A program made the translations under genes and the position numbers. This document shows positions 41,219 through 49,806 of a stretch of DNA of 64,000 bases, in pieces. Positions within the stretch are counted from its first letter, which is position 1. Each line of letters opens with the position of its first letter. Source of the stretch: Szabonella alba. GTDB taxonomy: Bacteria > Pseudomonadota > Alphaproteobacteria > Rhodobacterales > Rhodobacteraceae. The notes under the pieces were generated by a model. That model was not told the origin of the DNA. It did no database searches and saw nothing but the letters and a program-made list of their open reading frames with translations. The stretch spans positions 1-64,000 of the forward strand of contig NZ_JAESVN010000007.1 of assembly GCF_016765775.1 (NCBI RefSeq), in the 5' to 3' direction.

Positions 41219-42796
41219 ATGGAATTCGACGTTGTAACCCTGTCGCGGCTTCAGTTCGCTTTGACCGCGCTTTACCATTTTCTCTTCGTGCCCCTCACTC
41301 TTGGCCTTTCCGTGCTGCTGGCGGCGATGGAGACAGTCTATGTGATGACGGGCCGCCCGATCTGGCGCCAGATGACCAAATTCTGGGGCACATTGTTCGG
41401 GATCAATTTCGTGCTGGGCGTCGCCACCGGCATCGTGATGGAATTCCAGTTCGGCATGAACTGGAGCTATTACAGCCATTATGTCGGCGATATCTTCGGC
41501 GCGCCGCTCGCCATCGAAGGGCTGATGGCCTTCTTCCTTGAGGCCACCTTCGTCGGGCTGTTCTTTTTCGGCTGGGACAAGATGTCGAAGGTCGGGCATC
41601 TCTTCGCCACCTATGCCGTGGCGATCGGCTCGAACTTCTCTGCCTTGTGGATCCTGATCGCCAATGGCTGGATGCAGCATCCGGTGGGCGCGACATTCAA
41701 CCCCGACACCATGCGGATGGAAGTGACCGATTTCTTCGAGGTGCTCTTCAACCCGGTCGCCCAGGCCCGCTTTGCCCATACCGTCTCGGCGGGCTATCTG
41801 ACCGCCTCGGTCTTCGTTCTGGGCGTCTCGGCCTGGTATCTGCTGAAGGGTCGGCACATCGCCATCGCCAAACGCTCGATGACCATCGCGGCCTCGTTCG
41901 GCCTGCTGGCCTCGGTCTCGGTCGTGGTTCTGGGGGATGAGGGCGGCTATCTGGCCTCGGAACACCAGAAGATGAAACTCGCCGCCATCGAGGGCATGTG
42001 GAAGACCGAGCCGGCGCCGGCCTCCTTCACCCTGTTCGGCATTCCCGACATGGAGGAGCGCACGACCCATTATGCGGTCCACATCCCCTGGGTCATGGGA
42101 CTGATCGGGACCCGTTCGCTGACGACCGAAATCCCCGGCATCGAGGAGTTGGAAGCCCATGCCGAAACCCGGATCCGCAACGGCATCCTTGCCTATGATG
42201 CGCTGCAGGATTACCGGGCCGCGCCCTCGCGCGAGGCAGTGCCTCCCGAGGCCGTCACGGCCTTCGACGAACACGGCCACGATCTCGGCTATGCGCTGCT
42301 TTTGAGGAAGTATGTCGAGGATCCGCGCGAGGCGACTGAGGCGCAGATCAAGGCCGCAGCGTGGGATACGGTGCCGCATGTTCCGACGCTGTTCTGGTCC
42401 TTCCGCCTCATGGTCGCGATCGGCTTCTTCAACGTCGCGTTGATGGGCTTTTTCGTGGTGCTTTCGGCGCGCCGCAAGCTGGGCGTCAGCCGCTGGCCGC
42501 TGAAGATCGCGGTGGCCTCGCTGGCGCTGCCATGGATCGCCGCCGAACTCGGCTGGATCACCGCCGAATTCGGGCGCCAACCCTGGGCGGTCGAGGGCGT
42601 TCTGCCCACGGTCGCCGCTGTTTCCGAACTGACCGTGCCGACCCTCTGGCTGACGATCATCGGCTTCACGCTGATCTATTCGGTGCTGATCGTGATCGAG
42701 GTCCGGCTGATGCTGGAGGCGATCCGCAAGGGGCCGCAGCCCGATCACGACCCGGAAATGCCCCTTGCCCCCAAACCCCTTGTTGCAGCGGAGTGA
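41219..42796 (+). CDS. cydA: Cytochrome bd ubiquinol oxidase subunit I (CydA)
   Basis: 525 residues from the ATG at 41219; a start at 41174 adds 15 basic residues with no counterpart in the family. Quinol-oxidising, haem-carrying subunit of the cytochrome bd oxidase. ALYHFLFVPLTLGLS provides the haem-ligand His20; GRQPWAVEGVLPT marks the conserved region after the Q loop, which appears to be of the short type. High-affinity O2 reduction without proton pumping, resistant to sulfide, which suits the neighbouring sulfur island. Confidence 0.94.
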   Translation: MEFDVVTLSRLQFALTALYHFLFVPLTLGLSVLLAAMETVYVMTGRPIWRQMTKFWGTLFGINFVLGVATGIVMEFQFGMNWSYYSHYVGDIFGAPLAIEGLMAFFLEATFVGLFFFGWDKMSKVGHLFATYAVAIGSNFSALWILIANGWMQHPVGATFNPDTMRMEVTDFFEVLFNPVAQARFAHTVSAGYLTASVFVLGVSAWYLLKGRHIAIAKRSMTIAASFGLLASVSVVVLGDEGGYLASEHQKMKLAAIEGMWKTEPAPASFTLFGIPDMEERTTHYAVHIPWVMGLIGTRSLTTEIPGIEELEAHAETRIRNGILAYDALQDYRAAPSREAVPPEAVTAFDEHGHDLGYALLLRKYVEDPREATEAQIKAAAWDTVPHVPTLFWSFRLMVAIGFFNVALMGFFVVLSARRKLGVSRWPLKIAVASLALPWIAAELGWITAEFGRQPWAVEGVLPTVAAVSELTVPTLWLTIIGFTLIYSVLIVIEVRLMLEAIRKGPQPDHDPEMPLAPKPLVAAE

Positions 42797-42800
42797 CGCC

Positions 42801-43952
42801 ATGATCCTGCATGAACTCATCGACTACGGCACGTTGCGCGTCATCTGGTGGCTGCTGCTCGGCGTATTGCTGATCGGCTTTGCCGTGATGGACGGCTTCG
42901 ACCTTGGGGTGGGGATGCTTTTGCCCTTCGCCGGCAAGACCGATATGGAACGGCGCATCGTCATCAACACCATCGGCCCGGTCTGGGAGGGCAACCAGGT
43001 CTGGCTGATCCTCGGCGGCGGGGCGATCTTTGCCGCCTGGCCGCCGCTTTATGCGGTCAGTTTCTCGGGCTTCTACCTTGCGATGTTTGCTATCCTCGCC
43101 GCGCTGATCCTGCGCCCGGTCGGGTTCAAGTATCGCTCGAAACGCGAAGGCGCACGCTGGCGGAGGAACTGGGACTGGGCGCTGTTCGTAGGTGGCTTCG
43201 TCCCGGCGCTGATCTTCGGTGTCGCTGTCGGCAATGTGCTGCAAGGGGTGCCGTTCCGGCTCGGCTCCGACCTGCGGATCTTCTATGACGGCAGCTTCTT
43301 CGGCCTCCTGAACCCCTTCGCGCTGCTGTGCGGCCTGTTGTCGGTCGCCATGCTGGCGATGCACGGGGCGAACTGGCTGGTGCTGAAATCCTCGGGGCCG
43401 GTTGCGGCACGGGCGCGGTCCTTCGCCCGGATCGCGGCCCTTGCCACCATCGGGCTCTATGCACTTGGCGGGTTGGCCCTTTGGCTCTTTGTCGATGGTT
43501 ACCGCATCACCAGCGTGATCGACCCGTCCGGCCCGTCCAACCCGCTGGCAAAAACCGTCGAGACCTCGGCAGGCGGCTGGTTTGCGAACTACGCCACCCA
43601 TCCCTGGATGCTGCTGGCCCCCGCCCTTGGCTTCGTCGGCGCGCTTCTGGTGTTGTGGGGGCTGCGCTCGGGACGCGAGATCGGAACGCTGTTGTTCTCG
43701 AAGCTTTCGATCTTCGGGATCATCTCGTCGGTCGGGCTGTCGATGTTTCCGTTCATCCTGCCCTCGACAGTGCAGCCCGGGGCCAGCCTGACGGTCTGGG
43801 ACGCATCCTCCAGCCATCTGACGCTCTTCATCATGCTCTTTGTCACCGTAATCTTCTTGCCTCTGATCGCCGCCTACACGGCCTGGGCCTACAAACTGCT
43901 CTGGGGCAAGGTCGAGGAAGACGACATCACAGGTGGCGGTCACGCCTACTGA
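42801..43952 (+). CDS. cydB: Cytochrome bd ubiquinol oxidase subunit II (CydB)
   Basis: 383 residues from the ATG at 42801. Multi-TM subunit with the typical start LRVIWWLLLGVLLIGFAVMDGFDLG and GPVWEGNQVWLI. Partner of CydA in the bd oxidase; begins 4 bp after the cydA stop. Confidence 0.94.
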   Translation: MILHELIDYGTLRVIWWLLLGVLLIGFAVMDGFDLGVGMLLPFAGKTDMERRIVINTIGPVWEGNQVWLILGGGAIFAAWPPLYAVSFSGFYLAMFAILAALILRPVGFKYRSKREGARWRRNWDWALFVGGFVPALIFGVAVGNVLQGVPFRLGSDLRIFYDGSFFGLLNPFALLCGLLSVAMLAMHGANWLVLKSSGPVAARARSFARIAALATIGLYALGGLALWLFVDGYRITSVIDPSGPSNPLAKTVETSAGGWFANYATHPWMLLAPALGFVGALLVLWGLRSGREIGTLLFSKLSIFGIISSVGLSMFPFILPSTVQPGASLTVWDASSSHLTLFIMLFVTVIFLPLIAAYTAWAYKLLWGKVEEDDITGGGHAY

Positions 43953-43964
43953 AAGGGAACAGAA

Positions 43965-44105
43965 ATGTGGTATTTTGCCTGGATCCTCGGTCTGCCGCTC
44001 GCAGTCTGCTTCGCGGTTCTGAACGCAATGTGGTACGAAATGCTGGAAGACGACGATCAACACAGCCAAGCGAAATCGGTTTCCCCCAAGCAAAGCCAAT
44101 CCTAA
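43965..44105 (+). CDS. cydX: CydX/YbgT small subunit of cytochrome bd oxidase
   Basis: A 46-residue frame starting MWYFAWILGLPLAV and continuing to NAMWYEM, the CydX signature of a single TM helix with a Trp-Tyr start. It starts 12 bp after cydB with a GGGAACAG ribosome site. CydX stabilises the haems of the bd oxidase. The polar tail with DDD and Ser/Gln residues is normal. Confidence 0.9.
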   Translation: MWYFAWILGLPLAVCFAVLNAMWYEMLEDDDQHSQAKSVSPKQSQS

Positions 44106-44315
44106 GTTGGAACCGATGCACCGTTTCTATCTAAAAAGCACAATCATGATTTGCGGCGCAATGAAAGCAACTCTCTCTCGTTCGGATCTCATCTTCGCAC
44201 AGCTCAGCAGAAAACTCGACTAGCGCATCCCCCTGAACGTGTGGGGGACCACCGATCCAGGCGATCCACAATCAGGTGAGAAAGATATACTCAGGCGCAT
44301 GCAAACAGTGGTGGC

Positions 44316-44330
44316 ACGCAATATTTGCGT
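44316..44330. promoter_or_regulatory. ACGCAA-N3-TTGCGT palindrome upstream of SDR gene
   Basis: A 15-bp interrupted palindrome ending 30 bp before the SDR ATG, a plausible operator. The 44106-44360 gap holds nothing else that I recognise. Confidence 0.35.
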
Positions 44331-44360
44331 CACCCCAACCCAACCAAAGGAGAAGTCTAC

Positions 44361-45290
44361 ATGGGTAAGCTAAACGATAAAGTTGTCGTGGTGACGGGCT
44401 CGGTCTCTGCGATCCCGGGATATGATTCCATTGGATCGGCAACCATTCGCGAAGCTCTGGCAGAAGGGGCTGCGGGAGTCGTCATCTCCGATATCAACGA
44501 CGAACTGGGCGAAGCCTTCGCGAAAAGCCTGAACGAACAACATGGCACCGGACGGGCTCTTTATGTCCATACAGATGTAAGAGACCCGAAGGATGTCGAA
44601 AAGCTGTTCGATATCACCGAAAAGACCTATGGCCGCGTCGATGCTGTTATGGCCAATGCCGGGGTGGCAACGGCCGAGGACTTCGACAAGGATCCGGAAG
44701 CTGTCCTGAAATCCCGTAAGTTCATTCAAAGCATTAATGAGGACGGAGTTTTCCACACCGCCCTCTACGGTTCGCGTCTGATGATCAAGCACGGGACGAA
44801 AGGCTCCATCGTGCTGGTATCCAGTATTCACGGTGTCGTCGGTCGCCCCAAGGTCGTGAACCCGGACACGGGCGATGTGCTAATCGATCGCTTCAACTTG
44901 ATTCAATACACGATGGGCAAGCATGGCGTCGTCGGCCTGTCCAAGGCCTTGGCTCTTCAACTGGCGGAATATGGCATTCGCGTTAATACGGTGAACCCGG
45001 GCTATATCATGACTCCCCTGTTTCAGGCTGCGGTCAATGCCGATAAGGGCGAGTTGGCAAAAGAGAAGACGCTGGCAACAGATGCTTTCGACTTCACCCA
45101 ACTGGCGGCACTGCACCCGCTCTGCAACGACCCGGTAGAACAGGCCGATATCGTTCCACGGGGCAAGTTTGGTGGTCGCATGGGCGTTCCTGTCGAAATT
45201 GCCAAGCCCGCAGTCTTCCTGATGTCGGACGAATCTTCCTTTGTTACAGGCCAGAAGCTTGTAATTGACGGGGGGTATACGGCAGGCTGA
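44361..45290 (+). CDS. Short-chain dehydrogenase/reductase, atypical
   Basis: 309-residue NAD(P)-dependent SDR. The ATG at 44361 has a strong AAAGGAGAAG ribosome site. The Rossmann start reads VVVTGSVSAIPGYDSIGSAT, several residues longer than the classical TGxxxGIG loop. NAG is present in MANAGVA; the catalytic Ser is in VLVSSIHG and the YxxxK is YTMGK, but 27 residues separate Ser and Tyr instead of about 12. The end FVTGQKLVIDGGYTAG is classical. Substrate unknown. It stands alone between cydX and a degraded region. Confidence 0.85.
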   Translation: MGKLNDKVVVVTGSVSAIPGYDSIGSATIREALAEGAAGVVISDINDELGEAFAKSLNEQHGTGRALYVHTDVRDPKDVEKLFDITEKTYGRVDAVMANAGVATAEDFDKDPEAVLKSRKFIQSINEDGVFHTALYGSRLMIKHGTKGSIVLVSSIHGVVGRPKVVNPDTGDVLIDRFNLIQYTMGKHGVVGLSKALALQLAEYGIRVNTVNPGYIMTPLFQAAVNADKGELAKEKTLATDAFDFTQLAALHPLCNDPVEQADIVPRGKFGGRMGVPVEIAKPAVFLMSDESSFVTGQKLVIDGGYTAG

Positions 45291-45651
45291 GATCGCCTTG
45301 TGGGAGGCTCCCACACTGGCTCGCTGCATCGCCGGGGTCAAAGTCGCCTTCGCCCGGGTGCGCGCGCTGGTGACCGAACATCTGAGATGACCATGTCCCC
45401 CGGCACGACCGCTGTCACCGCAGGTCGGGCGAGCTTACTCGTGCCGGGGTTCTCATGGTCACGCGCGGCTTCATCGGGGCCTTCCTGCCACTGATGTCGA
45501 CCACGATCTTCCTGATCCTTGCCACAGGCTGCTTTGCTCAGTCGGGTATCTGGAATGCCATCACAAGGTGATCAAACCGGCAAACCCTGCCAACGACAAT
45601 ACATGATTAATCACAACTATTTGAAAATATTGCGCCCTGGGACACAGCCCT

Positions 45652-45668
45652 CTTAAGCTTCGCTTAAT
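45652..45668. promoter_or_regulatory. CTTAAG-N5-CTTAAT box, isolated copy
   Basis: Half sites CTTAAG (45652-45657) and CTTAAT (45663-45668) with the same 5-base spacing as the copies between 5 and 23 kb, but 150 bp from the nearest gene start (LysR at 45819). It may be the relic promoter of a lost gene. Confidence 0.4.
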
Positions 45669-45775
45669 CCCTGCAAGTACGATCCGGGTTCGTGAGGCAA
45701 CTGTGTCGTCGGTGTTACTGGTTACAAAACCACTCACAGTTCGCAGCACCCGCCCAAAAGGGGGGCGCGGAAAAT

Positions 45776-45815
45776 TTATCTAATTGATTGCCGGAGGTAC
45801 TGCGGCATTAGATAA
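45776..45815. repeat. 9-bp inverted repeat in LysR leader
   Basis: TTATCTAAT (45776-45784) and ATTAGATAA (45807-45815) are exact complements separated by 22 bases that contain CCGGAGG. It may be an operator or an mRNA hairpin hiding a ribosome site; the LysR ATG is three bases after it. Confidence 0.5.
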
Positions 45816-45818
45816 GGT

Positions 45819-46748
45819 ATGCAACGTATGCAGAAGGAGGATAATCATTCGGTTTCAATTGAATTTCGCCACCTAAGATGTTTCTTGGCCGCGACAGAAC
45901 ATGGCAGCTTTCGCAAGGCTGGATCGGCTCTCGGGCTGTCACAGTCAGCAATCAGCCGGTGCGTGGCCGAACTTGAGAATAAGATCGGCGCATCGCTCTT
46001 TCATCGGCATACTTGGGGCGTGTCACAGACCTATGCGGGTCAACGCTTTCTCTCTCGAGCACGCAGAGCCATCAGGACCATTAGCGAAGGCGTCGATGAG
46101 GCTGCCTCCGCTGGACGATCCGAGCTCGGTCGTGTCCGCATCGGGATCTATTCCTCCATTGCTTCGGGATTTTTAGCCGATTTGCTGGGCATCTATGGAC
46201 TACACCATCCCGAAATACAGATCGAAATGATTGACGGAAATCCAATCGAGCACATATCGGCAATTCGACAGCTCAGCCTCGACGTTGCTTTTATTACGGG
46301 AACACGGAATTGGCCCGACTGCGACCAGCGGCATCTGTGGTCCGAGCGTGTATTTGCAGTTCTTCCGATTCACCATGCGTTAGCCAAAAACAAGAAGCTA
46401 AGATGGCGCGACCTCGCCGAAGAAACATTCATTGTAAGCGAAACCGCTCCTGGTCAAGAGATCCACGATCATTTGGTGCGACGTATCGCAGACTTTGGAC
46501 GACGTCCCGTAATCCAGGTCCAGCATGTAAGTCGTGACAACCTGATGCCTCTCGTCGCACTTGATCGGGGTTTGACGCTTGTAAGCGAAGCGATGACCGT
46601 TGCGCAGTTCCCTGGAGTGGTCTATCTTCAGATTTTAGGTGAGATACTCCCCTTCTCAGCCGTTTGGTCGGCGAAGAACGACAATCCAGCTTTACGGCGG
46701 TTACTTAGCCTAGCGAAGACAATGGCCGACCGTTCCGTGAGATCGTAG
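45819..46748 (+). CDS. LysR-family regulator next to conjugation genes
   Basis: 309-residue LysR protein. HTH region FRHLRCFLAATEHGSFRKAGSALGLSQSAIS is followed by an effector domain with GRVRIGIYSS and a later GLTLVSEAMT. Regulators of this subtype often stand at the end of trb clusters in alphaproteobacterial mobile elements. Convergent with the DUF2274 gene, with stops two bases apart. The start could be the ATG at 45819 or 45828. Codon use is AT-richer than in the trb genes. Confidence 0.85.
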   Translation: MQRMQKEDNHSVSIEFRHLRCFLAATEHGSFRKAGSALGLSQSAISRCVAELENKIGASLFHRHTWGVSQTYAGQRFLSRARRAIRTISEGVDEAASAGRSELGRVRIGIYSSIASGFLADLLGIYGLHHPEIQIEMIDGNPIEHISAIRQLSLDVAFITGTRNWPDCDQRHLWSERVFAVLPIHHALAKNKKLRWRDLAEETFIVSETAPGQEIHDHLVRRIADFGRRPVIQVQHVSRDNLMPLVALDRGLTLVSEAMTVAQFPGVVYLQILGEILPFSAVWSAKNDNPALRRLLSLAKTMADRSVRS

Positions 46749-46749
46749 C

Positions 46750-46974
46750 CTACCCAGAACGCCGTGCCTTTGCGAAGCCTCGATCGGTCGCGATGAATCG
46801 CTCCAGCATCGGCACGATCAGCCTGACGGGCTGCGTAGTGGGCTGGCCGCTCTCACGCGCCAACGCCTCGGCATAGGCGACCAGATCTCGATGAAGTGGC
46901 GCCGGCAATTCTAGTGTCACCTTGATGGGTGTATCATCAGAGAGCGGGCCGAGTTTCAGCTTGGCCATGGTCAA
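46750..46974 (-). CDS. DUF2274 protein of trb module
   Basis: 74-residue DUF2274 protein with the family pattern KLKLGPLSDDTPIKVTLELP, HRDLVAYAEALA and LIVPMLERFIATDRGF. It is a constant small partner downstream of trbI in IncP-like ICE and plasmid transfer clusters; its role is not known. Overlaps trbI by 4 bp. A second start at 46968 is possible. Confidence 0.88.
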   Translation of the reverse strand: MTMAKLKLGPLSDDTPIKVTLELPAPLHRDLVAYAEALARESGQPTTQPVRLIVPMLERFIATDRGFAKARRSG

Positions 46975-48095
46975 CCTCCTGCCGGTTCAAACATAATATC
47001 ACGGGTCACGATGATCCTGACCGGAAAGCCGGGCCGGATGGCCAGCGTCGGCGCGACCTGCAACTGGCGCTGGACGATCTGCTGACCGGCCTGATTGATC
47101 GTATCCTGCGCGCCATCCCGGATGGCGCGGACAAGCCGGTCCTCATCGCTTGTGGCAAGCTCGGCCCCGACAGCCAGCAGCGTGGACAGGCCCGCAGCCC
47201 GCATCAGATCCCACCAATGGTAATCGACACCATCTTCGAGGCCCGCATAGCCGCCGGCATCCGCGCCCGGCAGGCGCTCCAGAACGATCGACCGGCCACC
47301 GGGAAGGATCAAGCGGTTCCAGACCAGCAGAACCCGGCGCTGTCCGAAGGTTACATCGTCATCATACTGCCCGATGATGCGCGTGCCCTGCGGTATGAGG
47401 AGCAGGCTGCCAGTCGGGCTGTCATATATGTTTTCGGTGACCTGCGCGGTGATCTGGCCGGGAAGGTCAGAGCGGATGCCGGTGATCAGGGCGGCCGGGA
47501 TGACGGCCCCAGCCTGAAGGGTATAGGGGGACGCCGGCGGCGCGACACGATCCGGGGAAACGGTCTGACGATCCACCGGGCCGTTCAGGAAACCCGTGGC
47601 AGCATCCTGCGGCCCGGCAACGCCTCCAAGGTCGAGCCCGCCAAGCCCCGCCAGCGCCGGTCCCGCTCCTGCGCCGGTGCGGGGGCCGGTCTGGAAGAAC
47701 ACGTTGCTCAGGCGGGCGGCTTCTTCCTCGGCAAGACGGCGCTGCTCCTCGGGATCGACCGTCGGCGGGGTCATGGGCGGTGGAACAACGGGCTGCCCCC
47801 GGTTCTGCGCGTCAAGGATCGGGCGACCGAGATCACCGGGCAATGCCGGTCCAAGGACGGGGCCTGTATAGTCGCGCGGCAGACCGGCGAGACCATCCGC
47901 CGTAGGCCGGTTCTCGGTCGAGTAGAGTTCGCCACCGCCCGGCCCGGCATCCCGGGTCTGAAGCGCGTAGATCAGCGTGCCGCCGATGCCGAGCAGGGCG
48001 ACAGCGCCGACGCCCGCCAACATCTTTCGGGACAGGCGGGTGACACGGGGCGCATCGGCGCGCAGCCGCATGGGGGCGGCAAGTTTCTCGGTCAT
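46971..48095 (-). CDS. trbI: TrbI/VirB10-like conjugal transfer protein
   Basis: 374-residue TrbI, the VirB10-type scaffold that spans the inner and outer membrane of the type IV secretion channel. One TM at about 25-45 (KMLAGVGAVALLGIGG), a Pro-rich periplasmic linker (PPPMTPPTVDPEE), and the conserved beta-rich C-terminal domain with IPAALITGI, IPQGTRIIGQYD and GVDYHWWDL. Overlaps trbG by 4 bp. Confidence 0.92.
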   Translation of the reverse strand: MTEKLAAPMRLRADAPRVTRLSRKMLAGVGAVALLGIGGTLIYALQTRDAGPGGGELYSTENRPTADGLAGLPRDYTGPVLGPALPGDLGRPILDAQNRGQPVVPPPMTPPTVDPEEQRRLAEEEAARLSNVFFQTGPRTGAGAGPALAGLGGLDLGGVAGPQDAATGFLNGPVDRQTVSPDRVAPPASPYTLQAGAVIPAALITGIRSDLPGQITAQVTENIYDSPTGSLLLIPQGTRIIGQYDDDVTFGQRRVLLVWNRLILPGGRSIVLERLPGADAGGYAGLEDGVDYHWWDLMRAAGLSTLLAVGAELATSDEDRLVRAIRDGAQDTINQAGQQIVQRQLQVAPTLAIRPGFPVRIIVTRDIMFEPAGG

Positions 48096-49120
48096 GTCGG
48101 CGATCCTCCCGCCGTTGGCGCAGGTGTCTCTGCCTCAGTCTGTGTCAGCTCCATGCGGATGATCCTGACGACCTGTTGACGATCGCCACTGCCAAGACGC
48201 AACTCGGCCGCGCCAAACAGCCGGTCCACGATCAGGACGTTCTGATGAACGCGAGAGTTGACGATCTGCGGCTCGCCATCGCTACCCAGAACGAATAGCG
48301 GTGGCATTTCGCCCTGCACGATCCCACGCGGGAAGACGACATAGACGCGGCGGCCATCATCAAAAACGGCAACCGGACGCCATGGCGGGCTCTCGCCGGG
48401 AAGCTGCAAGCCATATCGATAGTTGCGGGCGGACTCAGCTGGGATGGCGGGCGCAGCAGGCACACTCTGACGCTTGCCCGGCGGCGGCGCGGGATAGGAC
48501 CAAGCCACAGCGGGCATGTAGAGCGCCTCGCGGGCACGCAGCTCGATCATATAGATGCGCCGGTCGGTGGTGATGACGAGGTTGGTGGAAATATTCGGCC
48601 GCGTCGGCTTGACGAGAATCTGGACCCGCCGGTTCGGCCCGCTGCCGCTTTCGGTGTCGCCAATCACCCAGCGTGCGGTGTCGCCCGCCGCAATCGGCCC
48701 CGCCCCGGTCAGACTCTCGCCCGGCTCCAGCGCAATCGTGGTGATCTGGCCGACTGCGGCATAGACCTGATAGAGCGCGCCCTCGCTCCAGGGGTAGATC
48801 TGGATGGCATTGTAATAGCCTTCCCGGCGCGGCTCGATTCGGGCAGCGGCATTGGCGTTCTCGACCCGACCATCCGGCGTGCCGGCGGCTGTGCCGCCAC
48901 GCGCCACCGTCCAGGCAGGCGGAACATGCAGTGGGCGGGGTCTCGTATCTGCCACCACCGTCGGCGCAGTTGCCACCGACGGCACATCGTCATCGTAGTT
49001 GAACTGCGGCACCTGGTTCCTGGCACATCCCGCCAGCAGGGAGGCGGACAGCAGCAAAGCTGCAACAGCGGGTTTACGGAAAGCCGGGACTGCGGCTTTG
49101 CAGGACAATATCGGGGTCAT
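48092..49120 (-). CDS. trbG: TrbG/VirB9-like lipoprotein
   Basis: 342 residues from the ATG at 49120; a longer frame to 49234 lies within trbF and is rejected. Signal with lipobox LLAGC followed by a VirB9-type beta domain (QIYPWSEGALYQVYAAVGQ, NLVITTDRRIYMIEL, VFDDGRRVYVVFP). Outer-membrane-side subunit of the transfer channel. 4-bp overlaps with trbF and trbI. Confidence 0.9.
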   Translation of the reverse strand: MTPILSCKAAVPAFRKPAVAALLLSASLLAGCARNQVPQFNYDDDVPSVATAPTVVADTRPRPLHVPPAWTVARGGTAAGTPDGRVENANAAARIEPRREGYYNAIQIYPWSEGALYQVYAAVGQITTIALEPGESLTGAGPIAAGDTARWVIGDTESGSGPNRRVQILVKPTRPNISTNLVITTDRRIYMIELRAREALYMPAVAWSYPAPPPGKRQSVPAAPAIPAESARNYRYGLQLPGESPPWRPVAVFDDGRRVYVVFPRGIVQGEMPPLFVLGSDGEPQIVNSRVHQNVLIVDRLFGAAELRLGSGDRQQVVRIIRMELTQTEAETPAPTAGGSPT

Positions 49121-49806
49121 TGGCTCATCTCCCGCGACCATGAAACAGCGTTGACGTAGATTCCGAGCGGATTGGCCCGCAGACGCTCGGCGTCCCGCGG
49201 GGTCTGGATCACGATGGTCAGGATCGCCGTCCACCGCTCGGTGGTGGAAAGCTGACCACTCTCGAAATGCCGCTCGGTCCAGGCGACGCGGAAACTGTCG
49301 GGCGAAGCCCGGATGACTGAGGAAACCTCGACCGCCACCTGCTGGCGACCGACGCGGGTAAAGGGATCATTGGTTCGGGCATGTTCGTTCAGCGCCGCCG
49401 CGCCGCGATCCGTAGTAAACTCATAGGCGCGTAGCCAGTTCTGACGCACGATGATGGCGTCAGCCGGGATCGCCCGGACCTGCTCGATGAAACGGCCGAG
49501 ATGAAAGGCGATCTGCGGATCGGTGGGCCGGTAGTCGGCAGTGGCTGGTGCGACGGTCTGGGCCTGACCGAGAGTGTCGACCTGCACCACCCAGGGCACC
49601 ACCGTCCCGCGCGCCGATTGCCAGACCAGCGCCGAGGCGAAGCCTGCGGAAAGGATCAGGCAGCCGAAGGCCATATAGCGCCAGTTGCGAGCCTGAACCC
49701 GGGCCGAGCCGATGCGCTCATCCCAGACCTGTGCAGCCTTCTGATAGGGTGTCTCTGGTTGCGGCACCTTGCCGAAATGGGTGGATGGACGTTTGAAGAT
49801 GTTCAT
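49117..49806 (-). CDS. trbF: TrbF/VirB8-like conjugal transfer protein
   Basis: 229-residue VirB8-type inner-membrane protein: cytoplasmic start with ETPYQKAAQVWDERIGSARVQARNWR, one TM (about 45-63), and the periplasmic domain with VVPWVVQVD and LGIYVNAVSWS. It nucleates assembly of the secretion channel. Overlaps trbL upstream by 4 bp. Confidence 0.92.
   Translation of the reverse strand: MNIFKRPSTHFGKVPQPETPYQKAAQVWDERIGSARVQARNWRYMAFGCLILSAGFASALVWQSARGTVVPWVVQVDTLGQAQTVAPATADYRPTDPQIAFHLGRFIEQVRAIPADAIIVRQNWLRAYEFTTDRGAAALNEHARTNDPFTRVGRQQVAVEVSSVIRASPDSFRVAWTERHFESGQLSTTERWTAILTIVIQTPRDAERLRANPLGIYVNAVSWSREMSQ

Larger units (their letters stand above)
45291..45818. other. Intergenic region with gene relics and a CTTAA box
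   Basis: 528 bp without an intact gene. A 38-codon frame at 45455-45571 (MVTRGFIGAFLP start, one hydrophobic helix) and a truncated frame ending at 45390 look like pieces of broken genes. A copy of the CTTAA-N5-CTTAA motif lies at 45652-45668 and a 9-bp inverted repeat before the LysR gene. Confidence 0.5.

Noticed and set aside
41096-42820. 574-codon minus-strand open frame
   Set aside because: Antisense to cydA over its whole length, low-complexity His/Asp/Arg-rich; shadow frame.
42666-44099. 477-codon minus-strand open frame
   Set aside because: Antisense to cydB and cydX, low complexity, no ribosome site.
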